Assembly (NCBI RefSeq): GCF_018402035.1
Contig: NZ_JAGYJN010000003.1
Span: 292,316-356,315 of the forward strand
DNA from: Roseicyclus sp.
GTDB taxonomy: Bacteria > Pseudomonadota > Alphaproteobacteria > Rhodobacterales > Rhodobacteraceae
Direction of reading: 5' to 3'
DNA length: 64,000 nt
Under the pieces are notes generated by a model that saw only the letters and a list, made by a program, of their open reading frames with translations, was not told the origin of the DNA and did no database searches. Positions 29,203 through 38,622 of this stretch are shown in pieces; within the stretch, counting starts at the first letter, position 1; each line of letters begins with the position of its first letter. Position numbers and translations under genes: made by a program.

Positions 29203-30442
29203 GATGGCACCCGCCCCCTCGCGACCGGGTTATGCGGTGTTTGCCGCGATGTTGGCGGCCGCTGGCCTGCCCATCTATATCCACGCGCCCAAGGTCTATG
29301 TTGATGAGTTCGGTGTCGGGCTGACCGCGCTGGCGGGGGTTTTGTTCGCGCTGCGCCTGTTCGATGTGGTGCAAGACCCGGTCTTGGGCTGGCTGGCGCA
29401 ACGTTTGCGCGGCGCGCGGGCTTTGGCCGTCGCGGGCGGTGTGGCGGTGCTGGCGGCCTCCATGTTCGGGCTTTTCGCGGTGACGCCGCCCATCGCGCCG
29501 ATCTGGTGGTTTGCGCTGATGATGACGGGGCTCTTCTCGGCCTTTTCATTCTTGACCATCTGCATGTACGCCCAAGGTGTCGCCGCCGCCCCACGGCTTG
29601 GCCCGCAAGGCTATCTGCGGCTGGCCGCATGGCGTGAGACGGGCGCGCTCCTCGGCGTCTGCGCCGCCGCCGTCGCGCCGACGCTGTTGGATGCGACGGG
29701 AAATCCCTATGGCAATTTCGCGCTGGGCTTTGCCGGGCTTTGCGCGCTGGCCTTGTGGCTGATGCGGGCGCAATGGGGGGCCAGCCTTGTGCCCGCTGAC
29801 AGCGGCTTTCGCATCGTGCTGGCCGACGCTGTGGCGCGGCGGCTCTTGCTGGTGGCGCTGATGAATGCGGCCCCCGTCGCCGTGTCATCGACACTGTTTT
29901 TATTCTATGTCGAAAGCGTTCTGTTGGCCCCGGGGATGGAGGGGCCGCTGTTGCTCTTGTTCTTCCTTGCCGCCGCCGCCACTGCGCCCATCTGGTCGCG
30001 TGCAGCCGTGCGGTTCGGTCCGCGCGCCATGCTGCTTGCCGCGATGGCCTTGGCGATTGCGTCCTTTTCATGGGTGCTTTTCTTGGGGCCGGGCGACACG
30101 GTCGCATTCGCGCTGGTCTGTCTTATTTCAGGCGCGGCGCTGGGGGCGGATTTCGCCCTTTTGCCTGCGCTCTTCGCGCGCCGCCTAGAGCAGATCGCCC
30201 CCGAGGCTGCGGCGGGTTTCGGCCTTTGGGCCTTTGTCTCCAAGCTGACGCTGGCCTTTGCCGCCGTGGTGCTTTTGCCCGCGCTTGATCTGGCCGGGTT
30301 CCGCTCGGGCAGCGATAATCCGCAAGGCGCGCTTGATCTTTTGACCTATCTTTATGCGCTGGTGCCATGCGTGCTGAAACTGGGCGCGATGGCGGTTCTG
30401 GCGAGCACGCCGTTGCCGCAAGGCGTGGCCAATCCGATTTGA
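29192..30442 (+). CDS. MFS/GPH-type transporter
   Basis: A 416-residue membrane protein with about twelve hydrophobic segments, resembling glycoside-pentoside-hexuronide (MelB-like) MFS carriers. The motif GVLFALRLFDVVQDPVLGWLAQRL near residue 45 corresponds to the conserved first loop of that group. The substrate is unknown. It overlaps the DUF1365 gene by 11 nt; ATG at 29192 has GGAG upstream. Similar transporters belong to the RpoE-controlled operon in R. sphaeroides as I recall it. Confidence 0.8.
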   Translation: MFPEMAPAPSRPGYAVFAAMLAAAGLPIYIHAPKVYVDEFGVGLTALAGVLFALRLFDVVQDPVLGWLAQRLRGARALAVAGGVAVLAASMFGLFAVTPPIAPIWWFALMMTGLFSAFSFLTICMYAQGVAAAPRLGPQGYLRLAAWRETGALLGVCAAAVAPTLLDATGNPYGNFALGFAGLCALALWLMRAQWGASLVPADSGFRIVLADAVARRLLLVALMNAAPVAVSSTLFLFYVESVLLAPGMEGPLLLLFFLAAAATAPIWSRAAVRFGPRAMLLAAMALAIASFSWVLFLGPGDTVAFALVCLISGAALGADFALLPALFARRLEQIAPEAAAGFGLWAFVSKLTLAFAAVVLLPALDLAGFRSGSDNPQGALDLLTYLYALVPCVLKLGAMAVLASTPLPQGVANPI

Positions 30443-30454
30443 AGGGGTGATGTG

Positions 30455-31192
30455 ATGCGGGATTTCAAAGGTAAGCGTTATTGGCTGGTTGGCGCATCCG
30501 AGGGGTTGGGGCGCGCGCTCGCCCTCAAGCTCAGCCGTGCAGGGGCCGAGGTGATCTTGTCGGCGCGCTCTGCCGAACGGCTTGCCGCGCTCGCCGCCGA
30601 ATTGCCGGGGCGCTGTCATGTGGTTGCGATGGATGTTGCCGATCGCGACAGCGTGCAAAAGGCCGCCCAAGAGGTGGGCGAGATCGACGGGTTGGTGTTT
30701 CTTGCGGGCATCGCCACGCTTCTCAAGGCGCAGGAGTGGGATACCGACAAGGTCGAGCAGATGTTGGATATCAACCTGACGGGTGCGGCCCGGGTGATCG
30801 GGCGGGTGATCGGGCCGATGGTGGCGCGGGATGCGGGCCATATCGTGATGATCGGCTCGCTCTCGGCCTATCGCGGCCTGCCGGGATCGATCGGCTATTC
30901 CGCGTCAAAGGCGGGGCTGATGGCCTTGGCGGAATCGATGCATGGCGATCTGCGGCACAGCAATATCTGCGTCCAGCTTGCCAATCCGGGCTATATTCAG
31001 ACGCGGATGCAAGATGACAACCCCCATGCCAAACCCTTTATCATGTCGCCCGAGAAAGCCGCGCAAGAGGTGTTTGAACAGATGAACACCGATATCTTCC
31101 ACAAAGCCTTTCCCTTTGGCTTCGGCCTGTTGTTTCGCTTTTCGCGCTTGCTACCAATGCGTCTTTACGAGGCGATCTTCTTCCAGCGCTAG
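30455..31192 (+). CDS. Short-chain dehydrogenase/reductase
   Basis: A 245-residue classical SDR. The cofactor motif is VGASEGLGRALALKL near residue 12, followed by LSARS (favouring NADP by the arginine) and DVADR. The catalytic tetrad segment is IGSLSAYRGLPGSIGYSASKAG, with Ser and YxxxK. Substrate is unknown. It is 12 nt behind the transporter gene and probably the fourth gene of the RpoE-type operon. AAGGGG precedes the ATG at 30455. Confidence 0.88.
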   Translation: MRDFKGKRYWLVGASEGLGRALALKLSRAGAEVILSARSAERLAALAAELPGRCHVVAMDVADRDSVQKAAQEVGEIDGLVFLAGIATLLKAQEWDTDKVEQMLDINLTGAARVIGRVIGPMVARDAGHIVMIGSLSAYRGLPGSIGYSASKAGLMALAESMHGDLRHSNICVQLANPGYIQTRMQDDNPHAKPFIMSPEKAAQEVFEQMNTDIFHKAFPFGFGLLFRFSRLLPMRLYEAIFFQR

Positions 31193-31259
31193 GTTGATGT
31201 CGATCAAGGACGCAAGCGCGAAACCCATGCCCAATGGCCCCAGATAGGGAGGGTTCGGC

Positions 31260-31574
31260 ATGGAGTTAACACCGCAACATGTGGCGCAGATCGTCTTGAT
31301 GGGCCATGAGCTGATCCGCGCCGAGGGCGAGCTGCGCGCCTTTATCGCCGCCATGCCCGAGGATGAGCGCGCCGAACTGGTGGCGCTTTACTGGGTCGGA
31401 CGCGGCAGTTTCGAGCCCGAGGATTGGGAAGAGGCGGTGGCAACCGCATTGGCCGAGGCAACGACGCCCACCGCCGACTACCTGCTGGGCAGCCCACATT
31501 TCGCCGATCATCTCGAGGCGGGTGCCGAAGCAATGGGCATCGACATCACCGATGTCGAGGAAGACCTGCTTTAA
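31260..31574 (+). CDS. DUF3775 domain protein
   Basis: A 104-residue acidic protein resembling the DUF3775 family. It reads VAQIVLMGHELIRAEGELRAFIAAMPEDERAELVALYWVGRG, then YLLGSPHFADHLEAGAEAMG and an acidic tail DVEEDLL. No catalytic motif is visible and the family has no known function. It lies 67 nt behind the SDR gene on the same strand, so it may belong to the same operon. Confidence 0.7.
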   Translation: MELTPQHVAQIVLMGHELIRAEGELRAFIAAMPEDERAELVALYWVGRGSFEPEDWEEAVATALAEATTPTADYLLGSPHFADHLEAGAEAMGIDITDVEEDLL

Positions 31575-31631
31575 CGCCCCCGTCACCCAAGCGTCACTTG
31601 CCAGCTTGGCGGCAATGGGCAAGATTGGGCC

Positions 31632-33440
31632 ATGCAAATGCCCATCCCTTTTCCAAGCTGGCCCGATGTGGCCGCCGATCTGGTCGCCACAGCCGCGGGG
31701 CGCGCGCCCGCCGATCTGGTGTTGACCAATGCCCGTATCGTTCTGGTGCAAACGCGCGAGGTGATGGCGGGCTGGCAGGTTGCCGTGCGTCATGGCCGCT
31801 TTGCCTATGTCGGCCCCAATGCCAGCCATTGCATTGGCCCCGCGACCGAGGTGGTGGATCTGGGCGGCCGCTACCTGATCCCGGGTCTTTGCGATGGGCA
31901 TATGCATATCGAGTCCGGCATGCTGACGCCTGCGGAATTCGCGCGCGCCGTGATCCCGCATGGCACGACCTCCATGTTCACCGATCCCCATGAGATCGCC
32001 AATGTGCTTGGCCTGCGCGGTGTGCGGCTGATGCATGACGAGGCGCTGATGCAGCCCGTCAATATCTGGACCCAGATGCCAAGCTGCGCCCCCTCCGCCC
32101 CCGGTTTGGAAACCACGGGCTACGAGATTGGCCCCGATGACGTGGCCGAGGCGATGGGTTGGCCCGGTATCGTGGGCTTGGGCGAGATGATGAATTTCCC
32201 CGGCGTGGTGGCGGGCAGCCAGCAAATGCTGGCCGAGATTGCGGCGACGCAAAAGGCGGGCAAGACCGTGGGCGGGCATTATGCCTCGCCCGATCTGGGG
32301 CCAGCGTTTCACGCCTATGCCGCCGGTGGGCCCGCTGATGATCACGAAGGCACATCCGAGGATGACGCCGTGGCCCGCATGCGCCAAGGGATGCGGTCGA
32401 TGATCCGGCTCGGCTCGGCTTGGTTCGATATCAAGGCACAGATCACCGCGATCACCGAGCGCGGGCTTGATCCGCGCAACATGATCATCTGCACCGATGA
32501 TTGTCATTCCGGCACGCTGGTGCATGAAGGGCATATGAACCGCGCGGTGCGCCATGCGATTGCTTGCGGCTGCGACCCGCTGGTGGCGCTGCAAATGGCC
32601 ACGATCAACACCGCCACCCATTTCGGGCTGGAACGCGAGATCGGCCAGATCGCACCGGGGCGGCGGGCCGATATGATCGTGACCTCTGATCTAGCCAGCC
32701 TGCCGATTGAGGCCGTTTATGCGCGCGGGCGGCTGGTGGCCGAAAGCGGGCGCTGCTTGGTCGATTGTCCGCATCTTGATTGGCCGGATGATGCGCGCGA
32801 CACGGTGCATCTTGGCCGGGTGCTGGTGGCCGATGATTTCGCGGCCAAGGCACCCTTGGCTACGGGGGCGGTCAAGGTCCGCGTTATCGGTGTGGTCGAG
32901 AACCAAGCCCCGACCGAGGCGCTTGAGGCCGTATTGCCGGTCGTCGATGGCGTGATCGCAGCGCAAGGCGATGTGGCCCATCTCGCGCTGGTCGAACGTC
33001 ATCGCGGGACGGGGCAGGTGGTTAATGCTTTTGTCTCGGGCTTTGGTTATGGTCCCGGCATGGCGATGGCCGCGACCGTTGCCCATGACAGCCACCATAT
33101 GATCGTCGTTGGCACCTGTCGCGCGATGATGGCCAAGGCCGCCAACCGACTGGCCGAAGTGGGCGGCGGCGTCACGGTCTGGCGCGATGGCGTGGAGTTG
33201 GCGTTGGTGGAATTGCCCATCGCCGGGCTGATGTCCGACAGCCCAGCAGCCGAGGTGGCGGCCAAGGCCCAAGCCATGGTCGCGGCGATGGCCGCCTGCG
33301 GCTGCACGCTCAACAACGCCTATATGCAACACTCGCTCTTGGCGCTTGTCGTCATCCCCGCTTTGCGGATTTCCGATTTGGGGCTGGTTGATGTGACCCG
33401 TTTCGCCCTGACCGATCTGGTCGTGGGGGAAAAGCCGTAA
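31632..33440 (+). CDS. ade: Adenine deaminase
   Basis: A 602-residue amidohydrolase of the bacterial adenine deaminase type, converting adenine to hypoxanthine and ammonia. The metal motif is LIPGLCDGHMHIESGML near residue 88, followed by FTDPHEIANVLG, GLGEMMNFPGV, a lysine-region GGHYASPDLG and CTDDCHSGTLVHEGHMNRAVR. The C-terminal domain has GFGYGPGMAMAATVAHDSHHMIVVG and GCTLNNAYMQHSLLAL. Its neighbour amn makes adenine from AMP, so the two form a short purine-salvage route. Confidence 0.92.
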   Translation: MQMPIPFPSWPDVAADLVATAAGRAPADLVLTNARIVLVQTREVMAGWQVAVRHGRFAYVGPNASHCIGPATEVVDLGGRYLIPGLCDGHMHIESGMLTPAEFARAVIPHGTTSMFTDPHEIANVLGLRGVRLMHDEALMQPVNIWTQMPSCAPSAPGLETTGYEIGPDDVAEAMGWPGIVGLGEMMNFPGVVAGSQQMLAEIAATQKAGKTVGGHYASPDLGPAFHAYAAGGPADDHEGTSEDDAVARMRQGMRSMIRLGSAWFDIKAQITAITERGLDPRNMIICTDDCHSGTLVHEGHMNRAVRHAIACGCDPLVALQMATINTATHFGLEREIGQIAPGRRADMIVTSDLASLPIEAVYARGRLVAESGRCLVDCPHLDWPDDARDTVHLGRVLVADDFAAKAPLATGAVKVRVIGVVENQAPTEALEAVLPVVDGVIAAQGDVAHLALVERHRGTGQVVNAFVSGFGYGPGMAMAATVAHDSHHMIVVGTCRAMMAKAANRLAEVGGGVTVWRDGVELALVELPIAGLMSDSPAAEVAAKAQAMVAAMAACGCTLNNAYMQHSLLALVVIPALRISDLGLVDVTRFALTDLVVGEKP

Positions 33441-33486
33441 CGGCGCGCCTTGCCCATGCGCGCCCCTTGTACATAAAGATCATGAG

Positions 33487-34971
33487 ATGAAAAACAAATC
33501 CGCCCGCATCGTCAGCCCCGATCAAGAAAAGCAGCGCAAGCTGTTTGAGAACGCCGATGACGCCGTTGCCCATCTTCAGGCGCTTTATGCGCAAGCGGTG
33601 CGGTTCTTGTGCGATCAGTTCAGCGCGACGCTGCGCGATGGCGCACCTGATGAGACGCGGTTTCGCGCCTTTTACCCCGAGTTGCGCATCACCACGACAA
33701 GCTACGCCTTGACCGATAGCCGCTTGAGCTTTGGCCATGTGGCCGATCCGGGCAGCTATGCCACCACCATCACGCGCCCCGATCTTTTCGCCAATTACCT
33801 GCGCCAACAGATCGGGCTTTTGATCAAGAACCATGGTGTGCCGGTCGAGGTTGGCCCGTCTTTGACACCGATGCCCGTGCATTTCGCCGTGGCAAGCAAC
33901 AGCGCGATCACCGTGCCGCAAGAAGGGGCGGGTGATTTCATTCTGCGCGATGTTTTCGATGTGCCTGATCTTTCCACGACGCATGACGATATCGTCAACG
34001 GGCTTGGCTTTACCTATGAGGATGGCGCCCATCCTTTGGCCCCCTTTACCGCGCAGCGGGTGGATTACTCACTGGCGCGCATCGCCCATTACACCGCGAC
34101 CGACCCGGTGCATTTCCAGAACCATGTTCTGTTCACCAATTACCAATTCTATGTCGATGAGTTCGAAGGCTATGCCCGCGCCATGTTGGCCAACCCGGCC
34201 AGCGGCTACACCAGCTTTGTCGCCACCGGCAATATCGAGATCACCGACCCCGCCGCCCCTATCGCCCATCCCCAAAAGATGCCGCAGATGCCGACCTATC
34301 ACCTCAAGCGCGCGGATGGGAACGGGATCACCTTGGTCAATATCGGGGTGGGGCCGTCGAATGCCAAAACCGCGACCGACCATATTGCCGTCTTGCGCCC
34401 GCATGCGTGGATCATGGTCGGCCATTGCGCGGGCTTGCGCAATTCCCAGCGGCTTGGCGATTTCGTCTTGGCCCATGCCTATCTGCGCGAGGATAAGGTG
34501 CTGGACGATGATCTGCCCGTTTGGGTGCCGGTGCCGGCCTTGGCCGAGATACAGGTGGCGCTTGAGAACGCGGTCGCCCATGTGACCGAGCTTGCGGGCT
34601 ATGAGCTTAAACGCATCATGCGCACCGGCACGGTCGCCAGCCTTGATAACCGCAATTGGGAATTGCGCGACCACACCGGCCCCGTGCAACGCTTGAGCCA
34701 GTCGCGCGCAATCGCGCTTGATATGGAAAGTGCGACCATCGCGGCCAATGGTTTTCGCTTCCGGGTGCCTTACGGCACGCTTCTGTGCGTGTCCGATAAG
34801 CCGCTTCATGGTGAGCTGAAACTGCCCGGCATGGCGTCGGAATTTTATAAAACCCAAGTTTCGCGGCATTTGCTCATCGGCATCCGCGCCATGGAAACGC
34901 TGCGTGATATGCCGCTGGAACGCCTTCACAGCCGGAAATTACGATCTTTTGAGGAAACGGCCTTTCTTTAG
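33487..34971 (+). CDS. amn: AMP nucleosidase
   Basis: A 494-residue AMP nucleosidase, hydrolysing AMP to adenine and ribose-5-phosphate. The N-terminal regulatory half covers about residues 20-190 (YAQAVRFLCDQF..., with PDLFANYLRQQIGLLIKNHGVPVEVG). The C-terminal nucleoside-phosphorylase-fold half contains NIGVGPSNAKTATDHIAVLRPHAWIMVGHCAGLRNSQRLGDFVLAHAYLREDKVLDDDLP and DMESATIAANGFRFRVPYGTLLCVSDKPLHGE. It lies 46 nt after ade on the same strand. Confidence 0.94.
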   Translation: MKNKSARIVSPDQEKQRKLFENADDAVAHLQALYAQAVRFLCDQFSATLRDGAPDETRFRAFYPELRITTTSYALTDSRLSFGHVADPGSYATTITRPDLFANYLRQQIGLLIKNHGVPVEVGPSLTPMPVHFAVASNSAITVPQEGAGDFILRDVFDVPDLSTTHDDIVNGLGFTYEDGAHPLAPFTAQRVDYSLARIAHYTATDPVHFQNHVLFTNYQFYVDEFEGYARAMLANPASGYTSFVATGNIEITDPAAPIAHPQKMPQMPTYHLKRADGNGITLVNIGVGPSNAKTATDHIAVLRPHAWIMVGHCAGLRNSQRLGDFVLAHAYLREDKVLDDDLPVWVPVPALAEIQVALENAVAHVTELAGYELKRIMRTGTVASLDNRNWELRDHTGPVQRLSQSRAIALDMESATIAANGFRFRVPYGTLLCVSDKPLHGELKLPGMASEFYKTQVSRHLLIGIRAMETLRDMPLERLHSRKLRSFEETAFL

Positions 34972-35104
34972 AGGAAAAAAACGACATCGCGGCCATGTTT
35001 TTGGGTTTTTTCTGCACGCAAAGCGTTGTGTGGAGCCACAATATTCGGTTACTTTTGCGCCAACCGGCCCTAGGGCTCGGGCAGTATTCAGGAGAGAAAA
35101 ACCA

Positions 35105-35395
35105 ATGGCACAAAAACCCATGACCAAAACCCAGCTCGTCGCCGCACTCGCGGAAGAAATGGGCGCGGACAAGAAAACCGCAGCAGCAGCGATCGATGCG
35201 GTTTCCGCAATCGTGACCAAGGAAGTCGCCGCAGGCGGCGCTGTCACCCTCCCCGGCATCGGCAAGATCTACTGCCGCGAGCGCCCCGTGCGCATGGTGC
35301 GCAACCCCGCCACCGGCGAGACGATCAAGAAAGATGCCGACAAGCAGGTGAAAGTCACCGTTGCCAAGGCACTCAAGGACAGCGTCAACGGCTGA
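35105..35395 (+). CDS. HU family nucleoid-associated protein
   Basis: A 96-residue HU/IHF-fold protein starting MAQKPMTKTQLVAALAEEMGADKKTAAAAIDAV, with the beta-arm region LPGIGKIYCRERPVRMVRNPATGETIKKDADKQVKVTVAKALKDSV. It is probably a DNA-bending nucleoid protein. The arm is somewhat unusual (CRERPVRMVRNP in place of the standard ARxGRNPxTG), as in the alphaproteobacterial HU variant. AGGAGA precedes the ATG at 35105; a terminator follows. Confidence 0.92.
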   Translation: MAQKPMTKTQLVAALAEEMGADKKTAAAAIDAVSAIVTKEVAAGGAVTLPGIGKIYCRERPVRMVRNPATGETIKKDADKQVKVTVAKALKDSVNG

Positions 35396-35416
35396 TTGCC
35401 CTGATGCAGCTTTCGT

Positions 35417-35459
35417 GAAAGGGTCGCGCCCAAGATGGGCTGCGGCCCTTTCTCTTTTC
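35417..35459 (+). terminator. Terminator after the HU gene
   Basis: Outer arms GAAAGGG (35417-35423) and CCCTTTC (35446-35452), with further G/C pairing inside, are followed by a T-rich run (TCTTTTCT). Confidence 0.7.
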
Positions 35460-35481
35460 TGGGCCGAGGCCGACTGACCCC

Positions 35482-36354
35482 ATGGATTTCCGCGCATTTT
35501 TTGCCGGGCTCGTCTTTGCCCTGATTTGGTCGTCCGCCTTTACCTCGGCGCGGATGATCGTCGAGGCCATGCCGCCGGTCACGGCCTTATCCATCCGCTT
35601 TTTGATCTCGGGGTTGATCGGCATCGCCATCGCGCGGGCCTTGGGTCAAAGCTTCCGCCTTGGGCCGGGCCAATGGCGCGCGGTGATCATCTTTGGCATT
35701 TGTCAGAACGCGCTCTACCTCGGGCTCAATTTCGTTGCGATGCAATGGATCGAGGCCTCGCTTGCCGCGATCATCGCCTCGACCATGCCCTTGTTGGTCG
35801 CGGCGGCGAATTGGGGGATTTTCCGCGAAAAGCTCCCGCTACTGGGCGTAGTAGGCTTAGCGGCGGGTTTTTGTGGCGTGGGTTTGATCATGGCGCAGCG
35901 CTTGGGCGGCGGGGCCGATCCGACGGGTATCGTGCTGTGCCTGATCGCGGCGGTGGCGCTGACGGTGGCCACTTTGGCAATGCGAGGCGCGACAGGGGGC
36001 AATGGCAATTTGTTGATGGTCGTGGGTCTGCAAATGCTGGTGGGTGCAGCGGCGCTTGCGCCATTTGCGCTGCTCACCGAAAGCTGGTCGGTCGATTGGT
36101 CCACGCGGCTTGTGCTGGCCTTTGGCTATACCACTTTGATGCCGGGGCTTGTGGCGACACTGATCTGGTTTTGGCTGGTGCGCCGCATCGGGGCCACGCG
36201 GGCCGCGACCTTTCACTTTCTCAACCCGGTCTTCGGTGTCGCCATCGCAGCCCTGCTTTTGGCCGAGGGGCTAAGCTGGGTCGATGCGCTGGGCGTGGCC
36301 ATCGTGGCAGCAGGTATCTTGGCCGTGCAATTGGTAAGGGCGCGTCCGGCTTGA
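35482..36354 (+). CDS. EamA (DMT) family transporter
   Basis: A 290-residue membrane protein with about ten hydrophobic segments and two EamA repeats. The first repeat begins FALIWSSAFTSARMIVEAMPPVTALSIRFLISG; the second ends with FHFLNPVFGVAIAALLLAEGLSWVDALGVAIVAAGILAVQL. DMT carriers of this type export amino acids or other metabolites. Substrate unknown. It converges on the following minus-strand gene. Confidence 0.88.
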   Translation: MDFRAFFAGLVFALIWSSAFTSARMIVEAMPPVTALSIRFLISGLIGIAIARALGQSFRLGPGQWRAVIIFGICQNALYLGLNFVAMQWIEASLAAIIASTMPLLVAAANWGIFREKLPLLGVVGLAAGFCGVGLIMAQRLGGGADPTGIVLCLIAAVALTVATLAMRGATGGNGNLLMVVGLQMLVGAAALAPFALLTESWSVDWSTRLVLAFGYTTLMPGLVATLIWFWLVRRIGATRAATFHFLNPVFGVAIAALLLAEGLSWVDALGVAIVAAGILAVQLVRARPA

Positions 36355-36387
36355 TCGCGCCCTTGGCTGACCGGCGCTTTGCGCGCG

Positions 36388-37101
36388 CTAAGGTGTGACG
36401 GCAATCACCACGAGATTGTCAATCGCCCAACGGGGCGGTTCGCCATCGGCCATGCCCGCCGCCGCAGGCAGCGGCGTGATCGAAAGCTGCAACTCTGGCG
36501 CGGTGGTCGTGATCGCCATTTCGACCGATAGCCGGGTTTCCAAAAGGCCCGGCCCAGCGGCAAAGCCCAATTCCTGCGGCCCTGTCAAGCGGCTGCGCAA
36601 GGTGATGCCATCTTGGGCCAAAACCTCCCGATGCTGGGCTGCGATCAGATCGGGTTGGGAGGAAAAGCTTTGTCGCAAGACCGGTGCGCCATTCACGGAA
36701 AGCTCCAGCCGCTCCAGCGCCCAAGCGTCGATTGCGATCAGATCCATGGTCACGATGCTGCGCTGCGTCTGTGGTGGAAGGGCGATCCGGCGCGTCATCG
36801 GTGCATCGCCGGGCGTGGCCAACCAGATCGCGCCAAGCCCGACCTGCGTGTCATCGCGCTTTCCGCCCGACCAATCGGGCGCGGGACCAGTGCTGAGATC
36901 TTCGAAAAGAACCAAACGCTCGGTCGCGCCCAAGGCGCGCAGGCCGCCAATCTTGGTACCAAACGCTGTGACCGGATAGGCTGGCGCACTGCGGATCAAA
37001 CTCGCCACCAAAAGCGCGAGAGCCATCAGCCCTACTGTGACCAGCAGCCAGTCAAGTTTGACCACGCGCAGCAAATATCGTGGGCGCACCGAAACCCCCA
37101 T
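36388..37101 (-). CDS. Membrane-anchored protein of unknown function
   Basis: A 237-residue protein with one N-terminal membrane helix (LDWLLVTVGLMALALLVASLI). The rest is predicted extracytoplasmic and strand-rich, with segments FEDLSTGPAPDWSGG and VTMDLIAIDAWALERLELSVNG that suggest a concanavalin-like beta-sandwich. I do not recognise a named family. The start at 37101 (MGVSVRPRYLLRVV) places the basic residues before the helix; an upstream ATG at 37185 is less likely. It is on the same strand as aroC, 174 nt downstream of that gene's end. Confidence 0.6.
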   Translation of the reverse strand: MGVSVRPRYLLRVVKLDWLLVTVGLMALALLVASLIRSAPAYPVTAFGTKIGGLRALGATERLVLFEDLSTGPAPDWSGGKRDDTQVGLGAIWLATPGDAPMTRRIALPPQTQRSIVTMDLIAIDAWALERLELSVNGAPVLRQSFSSQPDLIAAQHREVLAQDGITLRSRLTGPQELGFAAGPGLLETRLSVEMAITTTAPELQLSITPLPAAAGMADGEPPRWAIDNLVVIAVTP

Positions 37102-37275
37102 GAGCAAACATCCAACTTCTTCCCCAGCTAAGACGCAATCGCGGCCAAGTATGGCGAAAAAGGGGCAAGGCTTTGGTGCTTTCAAAGCAGTGTTTTCAGC
37201 CCACCGACAATCCGCGCCACCCCAGAGGGATTGATCGCAGAACGGCTTTTTCGAATTCGGAATTCCCGCCCAATC

Positions 37276-38376
37276 CTAGCCGATCTTGCCACGATTCTGT
37301 CCGACCTGCCCGCGATGCAACAGCATGTGGTCGAGCAGAACACAGGCCATCATCGCCTCGCCCACGGGGACCGCGCGGATGCCCACGCAAGGATCGTGGC
37401 GGCCTTTGGTGACGATCTCAGCCGGATCGCCCGATTTGGTGATGGTCTGGCGCGGCGTCAGGATGGATGAGGTTGGTTTGACCGCGAACCGCACCACGAC
37501 ATCTTGGCCTGTGGATATCCCACCAAGAATGCCGCCCGCGTGGTTCGAGCGATAGATTGGCCCATCCGCACCCATGCTGATCTCATCGGCATTGGCGCTG
37601 CCGGTCAGGGCCGCCGCGGCCATGCCATCGCCGATTTCAACACCCTTGACCGCGTTGATCGACATCATCGCGGATGCCAAATCGCTGTCGAGCTTGCCAT
37701 AGATCGGCGCGCCAAGCCCAGCGGGCACGCCGCGCGCCACAACCTCGATCACCGCGCCCACGCTGTCGCCGGATTTGCGCAAGCCATCAAGGTAATCGGC
37801 CCAATCGGCGGCGGCTTGCGGATCGGGTGTCCAAAACGGGTTTTCCTCGATCTGGTCCCAGTCGAAACGCGCGCGGTCAATGCCGTGCGGCCCCATCTGC
37901 ACCATATAGCCTGTGATGCTCAGCCCCGGCACCATCTGCGCCAGTGCGGCGCGCGCCACACCACCTGCGGCCACGCGCGCCGCCGTTTCGCGCGCGCTGG
38001 ACCGCCCACCGCCGCGCGGATCGCGGATGCCATATTTTTGCCAATAGGTGATATCGGCATGACCCGGACGAAATTTCTCGGCAATCTCGCTGTAATCCTT
38101 GGACCGCTGGTCGGTATTGCGGATCATCAGTTGGATCGGCGTTCCGGTCGATTGCCCTTCATAGACACCCGAGAGGATCTCCACCTCATCGGGTTCGCGG
38201 CGCTGGGTGGTGTATTTGTTCTGCCCCGGTTTGCGCCGGTCCAGCCAATGCTGGATCGCCTCGGCCACGACTGGCACGCCCGGCGGGCAGCCATCGACCG
38301 TCGCACCCAGTGCTGGCCCGTGGCTTTCGCCCCAGGTCGTGACACGGAACATGTGGCCGAAACTGTTGAGGCTCAT
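37276..38376 (-). CDS. aroC: Chorismate synthase
   Basis: A 366-residue FMN-dependent enzyme that makes chorismate from EPSP, the last shikimate step. Signatures are [29 protein letters not shown] at the N-terminus, then [37 protein letters not shown], and [26 protein letters not shown]. The start [11 protein letters not shown] at 38376 is the family N-terminus; a longer frame to 38436 adds unconserved residues. It is divergent from the thiamine operon. Confidence 0.96.
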   Translation of the reverse strand: MSLNSFGHMFRVTTWGESHGPALGATVDGCPPGVPVVAEAIQHWLDRRKPGQNKYTTQRREPDEVEILSGVYEGQSTGTPIQLMIRNTDQRSKDYSEIAEKFRPGHADITYWQKYGIRDPRGGGRSSARETAARVAAGGVARAALAQMVPGLSITGYMVQMGPHGIDRARFDWDQIEENPFWTPDPQAAADWADYLDGLRKSGDSVGAVIEVVARGVPAGLGAPIYGKLDSDLASAMMSINAVKGVEIGDGMAAAALTGSANADEISMGADGPIYRSNHAGGILGGISTGQDVVVRFAVKPTSSILTPRQTITKSGDPAEIVTKGRHDPCVGIRAVPVGEAMMACVLLDHMLLHRGQVGQNRGKIG

Positions 38377-38476
38377 CGCGCGATCATCCCTTGCTGCCGT
38401 GTCAAAGGGCGTAACGGCAAGCGAAGAAAATGCCAAGCCGCTTGCACCTGTCCATGGCCAAGACTAGATGTTGTCA

Positions 38477-38564
38477 CACCTCGGGGTGGCCTGTTTGGCC
38501 TGAGATGCGCGCGTTGCGTGAACCCGTTGAACCTGAACCGGTTAGGACCGGCGGAGGGAAGGTC
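38477..38564 (+). promoter_or_regulatory. TPP riboswitch (THI element) upstream of thiBPQ
   Basis: The conserved THI-box parts appear in order: CTCGGGGTGGCC near 38481, CTGAGAT near 38501, ACCCGTTGAACCTGAACCGG near 38523, and GGCGGAGGGAAGG near 38551. Such aptamers bind thiamine pyrophosphate and shut expression of thiamine transport or synthesis genes. A 7-bp hairpin (GGTCATG at 38570-38576 with CATGACC at 38581-38587) lies between aptamer and the thiB ribosome site and may be part of the expression platform. Confidence 0.93.
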
Positions 38565-38622
38565 TGCGGGTCATGACGACATGACCGACCTCACTTCGCC
38601 CGTCGCAATGGAGGAGTGAGAA

